This document shows, in pieces, positions 54,070 to 64,000 of a stretch of 64,000 nucleotides of DNA (position 1 is the stretch's first letter; each line of letters opens with the position of its first letter). Origin of the DNA: Asterias amurensis (Eukaryota > Echinodermata > Asteroidea > Forcipulatida > Asteriidae); contig NC_092660.1 in NCBI RefSeq assembly GCF_032118995.1, positions 6,711,501-6,775,500 of the forward strand, read 5' to 3'. Made by a program: the position numbers and the translations under genes. Under the pieces are notes generated by a model. That model did no database searches and was not told the DNA's origin. It saw nothing but the letters and a program-made list of their open reading frames with translations.

Positions 54070-57000
54070 ATGTCGTGCCAAGAAATTTCTGACGAATTGT
54101 ACGAAGACGTGACAGTTTCTGACGAAAAACCTTCGCAGGTAACCCTCGCGTCTTGTTCCCAAATGATTTGTTCAGCTGAATTTTTTATTCAGACTTCGTT
54201 ATTGTTGTTGATAGACGTAGGGAAAATGATAGCGGATTTCCCGTTCATACACAGGATGCGCTGATCTTTTTTTTTAACTGTACTTCCGCATTCCTATTTC
54301 GTTGTGTGCAATCAATGCAAGCCTAGTTCTTCCTATTTTCATGTCATTATTGCTCCTGCTTTGCTGTAACTAACTCGCTTTTTTTGTTTCGCTTGTGATG
54401 GAAACTGGTCCCTACTTGTAGCTGTCATTGAATGCAGTTGTTGAGACATTCTTAAAGTTAAAACCTGTCGGTCGGTGTTGCAAAAGAGTAAGAAACATTG
54501 TTTAAATTATTGTTTTTATTTTAAATTCTGCTTTTAAGTTTTACCTTTTACCTTACCTTAATTTAACAAATTTAAGCTTCTATTCGGTCAAAAAAGGTTA
54601 AAGGACGGATTAGTTAATAACTATCACTTCCTTACAATACAATGTGTGATTACAATACAATACTTCCATTCAATTGTTCCCCATCTTGTTGTTTGTAGAT
54701 AAAGCAATTTCCTAAATTGCAATCCATAATTTTATTGACGCTTTCAATGTTAATTAAAATTAAGACATTTGCCGAGTATATTTTGTCATTTCCTTGTTAA
54801 TTTAATGGTGTTGTAATCACAAAAAGCGTTTCCCCTGTTTTTTATTTTTTTAAAGCAAGCAGCTTACTGGTTTAATCAATTAATTTCATGCTTTAGGCCA
54901 ATTAAATTGATTGGTAGTTTCTCGCCAATCCGTCTCTGAATGTGTATGACGAAGTGTCATGGACTTTTCAGAGTTTAATAATAATATGACTCCTTTTTTA
55001 TTTTTGTTTTTCTAAATTGATATGAACGTTTTCCATGCAGGCAAAAATTCTGTGTGGGCACTGACGAGAAATCAACACTTCAAATCATTTCAAAATTTTT
55101 AATTTTCAAATGCAGAAAATAAATGCCAAACAACATTTTTGTGCAGACATTACAGCGATAAGTTTTGGGACATTTTAAATGTAACACCGCTCAAAAAGGC
55201 AGTTGAAACTTTTTTGGTATGAAAATCATTTTCAATGCAAAATATCAGACTGTCATTCAAAGGCAACGCAAAGTAAATTATTTTGTGTGAGTTGTATAAA
55301 AAGTAATATGAGGTATCTATCACAAGTGACATGTAACAAATATCAATCCATTGAGTCCCACCCATCACCATGGCAACTGCCAATCACTTGCTCCCATGAA
55401 AAGACTCACAGCTTTGTCTTCTGTCCAAGCAGAAAGCTGACATGGCTAAGCACTGCCTACAAAATTCACAACGTACTTATTAAAATGGTGTCGGCTTTTT
55501 TACAACTTGTTGTATCAATGCAACAACCTTGCACCTTGCATAGATTTCCTTCAAATAGCATTATCTGTTTTCTCGCTCCCCAAATGAACACACTAAAACA
55601 AAATGCTACGGTTTTTTAACACAGTTTTACTCAAGATTAAAAGTAATGCCAAATACAGCCCTGTTTATGCTTCCTGCGAATGTGAATGTGATACAAATTT
55701 TGATGCCACAAATTCACAACAAATATTTCGCAGCAGATGAAATGTGCTCAACTCCAGCAAAACATTTGCCGCGAAAAACAGGGCTGTGATTTCAAAATTC
55801 ATACCGCATTATCATTCGCAGGAACTATGAACTGGGCTTCGTTGCACTGACATAGCAATTTTGTATTGAGATTTTTTAATGCGTGTGAGAATTTCTTTTG
55901 GACACTGTGGCGTAGTCTTGGTTGCACCTTGCACTACGACCATACTGGCCATGAGGGGGTAGGGCTTGATGGATTGGTCTAGTACTAATGATGTTTTTTT
56001 AAAGCTGTAGTAATGCTGTTTTTGTAGGTGTAATCCCACGCTTTGCAGTATTCTTAATCAAGCTTTGTTCTGTGGTGGCTACATGAGGCACTCACCTTAA
56101 GATTTATGCGTAGATGATGCAGTGAACAACAACTACAAACCATCAAGATGACGGTAAGTTCAAAGATGCATCGGTTAAAATGAGGAAAAGTTTTGTAAGG
56201 ATTTAAAATGAAAAAAAAATTGCTGCGTACGTAGACCCAGTAACTAAACTATCCTCCTTTAAATTTTGTTTTAAACATCTTTGGTTGACAAGGGTTAGTA
56301 CAACTGAAAGGATTTTGTCAATGTACACAAAAACATTGAAAACCTGGTATTAAGTCTTTTTTAAAACCTGTTTTACTTTTTATGCAAATGAAGTGTCTTC
56401 CTCACTGATTAACATAATTTCCCTGACAGGACAGCCTTACCAACATTTACGGTCTGGAATTCTGTAAAAAAAACTTGTTGTTGAAACACAATGAAAACCC
56501 GACCATGCAGTTTCCATTTACACACCTAGATGTTTCTATTTAGGTGCAGATAATGGTCAATGCTCTACTCTACACCATTCATTATGTCAAACTGTCCGGT
56601 TACACAAACAATGAGAAAGACAATAAATTCACATAAAAAGTTTAAAGAGACAACGGTAATCCATTTCACTATTTGCAAAATCTTGCACTCCCTGGGTCCT
56701 ATTCTTGGTTCCAAGACCCTGGTGTTTGCTTGCACAACAATATTTTGACGGAACAAAATAATTTCTAAATTAGTCTTTACCTTTTCAAGGTTGTTTTAAT
56801 TGTCCCCTTAGGAGATCTGTATATTGATGTTTTATAGGAATTTAAAAAAAATATATTTTGACCTTGCAGGACCAATCTGTGAAGAACCTTGCCTCTATTT
56901 TCAACCAATCCATCCAGTCACCAGGTGGCATGGGTCGACCAGTGGTATCCCCCAAACCCGGCGTCGCTGCAAAGCCACCAACCACTTCCAAACCGGGAAA

Positions 57001-60000
57001 ACTTGACTTACCTAACAGCACTCAAATAATTGGCGCCAGCCTCCGCTCGCCCTCCAATGGCTCTCACAATAAGACACCAACACATAAAGTCTCGCCAACA
57101 CACAAGGCTGCTTTACCTCTCGGTGGGGCATTACTAGGACCCAATCCCAAAGACATCTTGAATATTAAAAACCATCTTAAAAAACCACCGATGCCTCGGC
57201 CACCGATATCATCGACAGCTTCAGAAGGTAGCAAAGTAGACTTTAAGAGGTCTCTCAGGAAGGCGCCCATTGCAGTCCCGCCTCCAAAGATAGGAGGCTC
57301 CCAGAAACCCATTGAAGAAGAGGAGAATACCGACCCCAAAGAAAACATCTCCACTTCAAAATCGGATGGAGACAGCTCCTCGCTTTCCTCTTTCACTAGT
57401 GATTCATCCATCTCAAGACGGGGTTCTTCTGGACGAGGGTCTTCGGGGGCAAGTCCGTGGAACGGAAGCAAGAAGCCGAGATTAGAACCATTGCCTCCTC
57501 TGGATGTCCTTGGAGCACCTCCTGCAAAACCAGCTAAACCACCTAGTGTTAAACTCCCTAAAAGTGCTGGTAAGTGTTTTAAAAGATCATTTGAATAGGA
57601 TGGTAGCAGGCTTGGAATGTCCTCTAAATGGGCAAGTCAATTATATTTTGCACAGGGCACTTACTTTGGAAATTCTTGAAGTCTTTCCAAGGTTCCCAAG
57701 GCAAAGACCAGGGGCACCATAGGCCATGATGTTTGTTATTACTTTTTTGGCCCAAATTCATACAGCTGCTTCAGCGCATCAAATAGTTATTTTTGTTGTG
57801 TAAACGACAGCTAAATCCCCAAGTCACATACACCTTCTGTGACTACTCCAGCCTGCTCAATTTTGCTGAGATCACTGCTCTTGCACGAAGCTGCTGGCTG
57901 CTGACTACCTTCTTCTCAGTGAGACTGCACAGCGCGAGAACGCTGGTCTTGCGGAGGGGCTAGCAGTCGGAAAAAGTCAGAATGCTATCACTGCGACAGA
58001 CATTTAATGACTTATCCTCAAGTCAATAATTCACACTGTACAGCTCCTATAAGATCTATTTGAAAAAAATTTGTTTTGACAGCGCCCCCTCCTGTAAAAC
58101 GTAAGAAGCCATCTGTAACTGCTCCTCCAGAAGAGGAGGCGGGTGAACTTTACGATGATGTGGATCTTGACACAGCAAGAGGAGCAAATAAGAGATATTC
58201 ACTCATGTAAGTAGCTCATCTATTAAAGACACTGGACACTAATGGTAACTGTTAAAGACCAGTCTTCTTACTTGGTGTATCTCAACATATTTATGCATAA
58301 AATAACAAACCTGTGAAAATTTTAGCTCAATTGGTCGTCGAAGTTGTAAGATAATACTGAAAGAAAAAACACCCTTGTCACATGAAGTTGTGTGCTTTCA
58401 GATGCTTGATTTTGAGACCTCAAAATCTAATTCTGAGGTCTCGAAATCAAATTAGTGGAAAATTACTCCTTTCTCGAAAACTACGTACTTCAGAGGAGGT
58501 CGGTTTTCACAATATTTTACACTATCAACAGTTCCCCATTACTTGTTACCAAGTACGGTTTTATGCTAACAGTTTTTTGAGTAATACCAATAGTGTCCAC
58601 TGCCTTTAAGTTATAAAAACAAGTACTGGATCTTTAGAATGCATTCTTGAGTTGTACAAGTTTAAAGGCATTGGACACTATTGGTAATTACTCAAAATAA
58701 TTGTAAACATCTAAACTGGCAACTGAGTTTCTGGGCATGTTTCACCATGGTTCACAGAGTCACTGTGGTCATGGTTCTGTAGACGCTGTCAAAAGGCAAC
58801 AAACAAAGATCAAATTAAATATTTTCATGGAGTTGTGCCTAATGCCCTTTAATATCGAAAACCTGTACCTTTCACATACATGTACCAGCCAAGTTCTTTA
58901 AAGATTTTTAATTTGTTAAACATTGCCAAACAGAAACTCTCACTTTTAACTTGTACAGAATTGTTAGGACTCATGGTGAACTCAAATAGATTTGAAACAC
59001 TTGGCTTTAAATAAACCCAATAGACTTGACATGAATCCAAGTGTCATAACTCTTTCTTATATGGTTTGAAACTTTGAAGGAAAACAGTTCACTTAGGAGG
59101 ACACTGTTTTTATAACAACTTGGATATAAAACATTGGATAATTCAGTAACACACAATTGTCTATTCATGAAATCTTCAACAAGAGCCTCTAATCCCTTTA
59201 TGTTATATCATGTCCAGAGGGGTCCCCATGCCCCCCCCCCAAAAGGATCCTGTTAAAAATGTTGAAGATTCCCAGAACACAATGGTATATAGGCCTAATG
59301 GGGGGGGGGGGGAGTTACACTGTGCCACTTTGTAGAGCACTTATAGAGCACCTCTTGCTAATGTTACATTGTAATCTAAAAGGGGAATTCCCTAAGTTTT
59401 ACCGTCCTTTTCATCATTGTTGATGTAGTGCAAACAGCCTTGGATGAGATTATGGAAATCACTCAGTTGTGTCATGGATCTTTTCTAGTTTATTGCTCCA
59501 TGGTTGTGTCATGGATTGAAAGGCATGGTGTACTCTGGGTGATTACATACGTACTCCTAAAATGACTGTAAAAACTTATTTGTAAAGAGCACAGAGCACT
59601 GCACGGAGAGCTGTTTTATACTATGTAAATTGTTAGCAACGATTCCCTGTGAAGTTTGTAGTTTTATAGAAAGAGGTAATTTTTCACCACAAAATTTCAA
59701 TCTGAGGAAAGCTTCAGTATCCCAAATTGTCACAGATTTGTTATTTTAAGCACATGTTGGAACGGACAAAGTGAGGATACTGGAGAAGGCAAGACTAAGG
59801 AGAAAATAAGTAAATTTTCCTATAACCTAAAGGTTCAATCTGCCGATACAAATACTTCTTAAAGATACAGACACGCAAAATATATCACAGGGGGAAAGGG
59901 ATATTTTTTTCAGAGTAGCCGTAACCATGCCATAGCAAAAAATACCCATATTGAAACCATCAATCTACAAAAAAAGGAAGACAACAAGGTTGCCAGCAGA

Positions 60001-62200
60001 AGAGATCCCCCCCCAAAAAAAAAAAGCATCAGCTAAACTATTTGGTGTACGTACCTCTGCAATTTAACTAGTGGCTATACTGTTTAGCAACTATTGCCTG
60101 TTTTTATAGGACTTGATACTTTTTTTATTGCAAAAAAATCCCATTTTTTTTATGAATGACTGTAGTTACATCATGTTAATTTGTGGTAGTTCATGTAACA
60201 TATAGCCTCTTTCACAGTAGACTTAATTACTTGGGAAAATATATTCCAAACCGACCATTGTGTAATGTTGTGTAATGCATTTTGAAAGAATCTGATACTA
60301 TGCACAATGTCTTGTTGTGAAAATTTAAGAAGTGCCCAAATCCAAAATGTCCACGTTCTACAGCTCAAATTTCGAAGGCTTTTTCGTTCTCTTTCCTTCG
60401 TTTATATGCCTCTAAATGTGCCTGAAACCCACGTCGTAAAAACTTGGTGCTCCGCATTCGCATGCACAATATTTGAACATATTTGCCCCCTCCCCACAAA
60501 CAAGTTTGGTCTGGACACGCCCTTGTTCTGATGTGCCCCTCTAGACAATTTTGTGCCACCCCTTGTGCCCCCTAAATGTTTACCTTTCTTACACTGCTGT
60601 GTGAAAAGGGCTTTATGTAATGAGTAGTGTTTAGGGAAAAAATTGTTTCCATGTTTCAGTCAGCACGCTTTTTAGATCGTCTTTAAAACATTGTCTTTTG
60701 GAAATTGGTGGACTATTTAAATAGACTTGGATATGAAAACACCTGTTGTATGTTTCCCACAATAACTTATACTTCCAGCTTGCATTTTAATTAAGATTAT
60801 AACCTCAAATTTGTCCCATTGGAGAATTTAACGAGTTGTCAGACACAGGAAGTTGCTCTTAACTCATCAATCAGTTGGTGACAATTTAAATCACTGTGAA
60901 AAGTAGAACCACAGACAGGCATGTTGATATAAATATCTCTACTCAAGAAAAAACTTGCTTTGCAATTAGATAGCTCCATGAATAAATATGAAAAAACAAT
61001 GCTTGAATTTGGGGTAAAATTAAAAAGGATTACCGGACCAGAATATAAATGAGAAAGAACTTTTCAAAAGTAATTGTAATAATGATAACTTTATTTGCAT
61101 TTCACTTTTCTACAAATTTGACACAAAGCACTTAAAGGAACACGCTGCCTTGGATCTGTTGAGTTGGTCTTTGAAAAGCGTTTATAACCGTTTGTTATAA
61201 AATGCATATGGTGAGAAAGATGTTTTAACAGTACAATTCAATGATCCACACAAATATGTCTCGAAATTGCGTGGTTTTTCTTTTACTTTGCGAACTAACA
61301 CGGTCGGCCATTTATTGGAGTCAAAAATTTGACTCCCATAAATGGCCGACCGTGTTAGTCGATGAGATAAAAGGAAAACCATGCAATTTCGAGTGATACT
61401 TGTGTGGATCATAATATTCTACTTTTAAAATATCTTTCTAAACATATGCATTTTATAACGAACGGTTACACATACACGCTTTTCAAAGACCAACTCAACC
61501 GACCCAAGGCAACGTGTTCATTTAAGAAATTCAAAAGCAACCAAAGAAAGAAATAGAGTAGAAAACTACACATTTTACAAACAACAACAATGCAGTTTAT
61601 AACAATACAAATTAGCGTAACTTAGCTCAACTTAGCGTGGATAGAGGTTTATTTCATGTTAACTGTTTCCATTTGAACAATCACATAGAGAAGATCCATC
61701 TTAATCATTTTTGTAAAGGCTGGTTTAAAGTGGGTTGGGCGATGGTCGCGTGATGGAAATTTTGACGCTCAATCATAAAAAGACACAGTTTTTGGGCCTC
61801 AATCTTAGGATCGCGCACAAGATTTCCATCGCACGGCCATCGCGCGACTGACTATAAACCGGCCTTTATGGGTTAGTATACTTTGATACTCAAAGGCTTT
61901 ACATACAGACTCAAACTCAAAGTTTGAACGTCATTTCTTTTTACCCAGTGAGGTATTATTATTATTTTTTAATCACACAAGACTGCTGGACTTGTTCAGT
62001 CCAAAGTTAACTGGCCCGATGTTAAAATAACTGGCCTCATCGCCTGCGGTCCAGGGTGTAAAACTTTCGGACATGTATATTTGCTGGGCCGGCTAAATTT
62101 GTAAAAATGTTTACATACTGGCTTTTGTTTGTTTACAGACCAACGATGGATTCTGATGAAGAAGAGATTGCAGAAGATCTCCTCTATGATGACACAGAAG
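54070..62200 (+). CDS. FYB1-like: FYB1/ADAP-like adaptor, 5' part (continues beyond window)
   Basis: Coding exons 54070-54138, 56870-57569, 58083-58206 and 62139-62200 join in phase. A second possible start, ATG ACG at 56148-56153, also ends in phase 0 and could replace the first. The upstream version gives MSCQEISDELYEDVTVSDE, starting with a YEDV motif. The 700-nt exon is Pro/Ser/Lys-rich and disordered; its end LPPLDVLGAPPAKPAKPP matches the LPPLFTLGPPPPKPNRPP block of vertebrate FYB1. Later exons have GELYDDVDLD and EDLLYDDTEG, like the acidic YDDV/YEDI tyrosine motifs of that family. Known: FYB1 (ADAP) is a cytosolic scaffold that binds SLP-76, FYN and SKAP proteins and links receptors to integrins. 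The helical-SH3 region expected next is not in the window; 62200 is followed by a GTGAGT donor in phase 1. Confidence 0.85.
55656..55842. mobile_element. Palindromic MITE, family F
   Basis: CAGCCCTGTTTATGCTTCCT and GCGAATGTGAATG at the left; CATTCGCAGGAACTATGAAC then TGGGCTTCG at the right. In an intron of the FYB-like gene. Confidence 0.75.
56148..56153 (+). other. Alternative first coding exon of the FYB-like gene
   Basis: ATG ACG followed by a GTAAGT donor, with CATCAAG before it. It would give MTDQSVKNLASIFN on joining 56870. The donor matches consensus better than that of the 54070 exon (GTAACC). Support is splice logic only. Confidence 0.45.
58223..58609. mobile_element. TTAA-flanked MITE, family A
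   Basis: TTAA on both sides, AGACACTGGACACTAATGG left and CCAATAGTGTCCACTGCCT right, with the inner GAGACCTCAAAATC / GAGGTCTCGAAATC palindrome. It begins 17 bp after an FYB-like exon. Confidence 0.9.
58662..58710. mobile_element. MITE family A, left end only
   Basis: TTAAAGGCATTGGACACTAT and TGGTAATTACTCAAAATAAT match the family terminus; similarity then stops. Confidence 0.7.
58711..61131. other. FYB-like intron, mostly featureless
   Basis: AT-rich intron with a poly-C run near 59230, a poly-G run near 59302 and short A-runs. No exon or well-formed repeat was recognised. Confidence 0.5.
61132..61525. mobile_element. TTAA-flanked MITE, family B
   Basis: TTAA at 61132-61135 and 61522-61525; AGGAACACGCTGCCTTGGAT left, CCCAAGGCAACGTGTTCAT right, and the central GGTCGGCCATTTATTGGAGT palindrome. 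Confidence 0.9.
61716..61866. mobile_element. Palindromic MITE, family G
   Basis: AGGCTGGTTTAAAGTGGGTT at the left and GACTGACTATAAACCGGCCT at the right, with CGCGTGATGGAAATTTTGAC mirrored by AGATTTCCATCGCACGG. Confidence 0.8.
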
Positions 62201-62350
62201 GTGAGTAAAGAACATAAGAGGCCCCGATAACGACAATGAAAACGAGAACGATGAAAATGCACGCCCTCTATTGGTTGAATGAGCATGGGCGTGTTCTGCG
62301 TGGAGAATTTCCACCAATCGAGGGCGTGAATTTTGTGTGACCGGGCCTTA

Positions 62351-62512
62351 AAGCCTGGTTCATACCTCCTGCGAATGCGAAGACATTTTTGACATCACAG
62401 GACTGTTTTCTCAGCGAATATTTCGCAGGAACTTTTTAATTTTATGCGTTTGCGAATTTGTGATGTCCAAATTCGCATCGCATTTACATTTGCAGGAAGT
62501 ATGAACCGAGTG
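62351..62512. mobile_element. Palindromic MITE, family F
   Basis: AAGCCTGGTTCATACCTCCT and GCGAATGCGAAG at the left; CGCATTTACATTTGCAGGAA then GTATGAACCGAG at the right. About 150 bp after an FYB-like exon. Confidence 0.8.
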
Positions 62513-64000
62513 GGGGAGGGGGGGGGGGTTTCAAATGCAAAACATTTGACTTGTCTAAACAAATATTATTTGTTTAGTCTGGGTAGTGCCCTTCTATTCT
62601 CATTTCTTTGGAAAAGTCAATACCTTGTCAAACTTTGAGTGTAACACCATTATAGTTTCAAGAGAAAAACTCTTTAGTTGCTGAGAATGTTACTTTTTAG
62701 TCTATTTGTGGTAGCCTTTGTTGTCAGTTCTGTGGACTATTCAATGTGTCAGCATTATCACAAAGTAGTGAATTTTGTCTACATTGATTTTAAGCATGAA
62801 TGAGAAATCACTATATTTGAGTTAATATCAAGTGGTGAATACTGATTTATAACTTGTCTTATGTTTTAAAATACTTTGCACTGTTGCCAAACATGCATTC
62901 CATAACTTTTTGTTTTTACAACTTGGAGAATCATGTTATTTTTTTAAATTTAGAATGTTTAAAAAATGGCAAACCCCGGCCAAGTATTGTTTTGTACACA
63001 GCGCTCTGTTGGTAATCTTGTGTCAAATTAGTTTAGGATCTAGTAATTTCAACCAAACTGCTGGAAACAACAGATATAAATAGTTCTGTACATTCTGGTT
63101 CTGAACGGAATTTTGTTACATATAAAAAAGCTGATATTAGAAATGGTAATGGTTGAGTAATGGGAGATTTTTAGACAGTCCTTTTTCACAGTATTGTTCA
63201 TGCTCAGACCTACGCGCACACCACTGAGCATGTGAGAGACGCAAAAAAAGACTTTTATGTCTGCTGCCGCCAGCGTCTCAAAAGTCTCCTATATGGCCTG
63301 TAACAGTATTCTGTTGCTCTTTGCAGAGATGCCAAGTCCAGTGGCCAGCTATGCGTGAGATTTGTACACACGAGCGCGATTTGGCAATGCATTGTCGTAA
63401 AAAAAAAATTTGGTCTGGCCATAATGTGTGAGAAACTGGTTGCTGTGCGTGTGAGCGTGAGACAGAGCCCAAATGCTGGAGTCTCACACCTAATGCGCAA
63501 GACTTGGTACATGTAGGTCTGACTTTGAGCACTATGCCATTGAATGTTCAAATATAAAACCTTCCTTGTCTCAGATTATCATGGCATTATTTGTTTAGTC
63601 TCTCTGCTGATTTTGCAGGAAAACATTGGTAACACAATATATACATCTGCCCAATGAGATATGATAGTGTCAACAAAGACATAGCAGTCCAAAGATCAAT
63701 CAGGATATTGGATGTATCTGTTACATGGGTAGATAAAGTCATTGCCTTTTTACCTCAATTTGTGTTTAGAGGGGATTCTTGTTGTCCAGAGCAAGGTCCA
63801 TGGCCCCCTCCTTAGACCAGCACTCGTCTATTTTTTTTTTCAGGCATGATATTTTTCCTACCTTTATGTTTTCCTGATTGTTTTCTCCTTCTTAAATCTT
63901 TAAAATTGTGATTAAATATATTAGAAATGTCTATGAAAGCATACACCATTCATGTAGGTCAATCTATGTACTCATATTCATAGTTTGGTCAAAGGACACA
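62513..64000. other. Last visible FYB-like intron
   Basis: Includes a G-run at about 62513-62529 and a worn family D MITE at about 63163-63291 (GAGATTTTTAGAC left, TGTCTGCTGCCGCC and AAAAGTCTCC right). No further exon was recognised before the window ends. Confidence 0.5.

Noticed and set aside
55203-55619. 138-codon plus-strand frame
   Set aside because: No ATG-led conserved motif and an AT-rich random composition. It lies in an intron of the FYB-like gene with no splice logic tying it in.
57064-57471. 135-codon minus-strand frame
   Set aside because: It is antisense to the long FYB-like exon, and its composition simply mirrors that exon's Pro/Ser codons.

Overview
This looks like nuclear DNA from a marine invertebrate deuterostome, most likely an echinoderm and probably a sea star. 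The evidence is intron-rich genes with GT-AG borders, AT-rich introns, and a very high load of short palindromic DNA transposons and tRNA-derived SINEs. The phylum call is inference; no taxon-specific gene was used.

Gene layout, left to right. (1) WDR83OS/Asterix, + strand: the last three coding exons lie between 498 and 2794. (2) A small unrecognised single-pass membrane protein, - strand, 4189-5028, tail-to-tail with Asterix. (3) A GPX4-type glutathione peroxidase selenoprotein, - strand, 8653-30988, with an in-frame TGA (Sec) codon at 11338-11340 and a probable N-terminal membrane-anchor exon 17 kb upstream. (4) NDUFB7 of respiratory complex I, + strand, 31174-35647, head-to-head with the peroxidase over a 185-bp shared promoter. 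(5) An ELOVL1/7-type very-long-chain fatty acid elongase, - strand, 41406-49078, seven coding exons, with an isolated PTB/PID-like exon on the same strand in one intron (44241-44622). (6) The 5' part of an FYB1/ADAP-like immune adaptor, + strand, 54070-62200 and beyond, with two possible first exons. The genes are housekeeping or membrane/lipid genes (ER insertion, lipid-peroxide repair, complex I, fatty acid elongation) plus one adaptor. They show no operon-like logic; the only structural coupling is the divergent promoter and the convergent 3' ends.

Most of the remaining sequence is transposon-derived. At least fifteen families of palindromic MITEs are present. Two abundant families are bounded by TTAA, as in piggyBac-related elements. 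A hAT-type MITE has clear 8-bp target duplications; one copy is nested in a TTAA MITE and another carries an internal 405-bp tandem duplication. The most striking object is a 4.3-kb inverted repeat (21467-25802) in intron 1 of the peroxidase gene. Each arm is itself built of tandem units of about 575 bp, and the right end coincides with the insertion point of another MITE. Two tRNA-derived SINE families are scattered throughout. No rRNA gene, CRISPR array, retrovirus-like element or convincing free-standing tRNA gene was seen.
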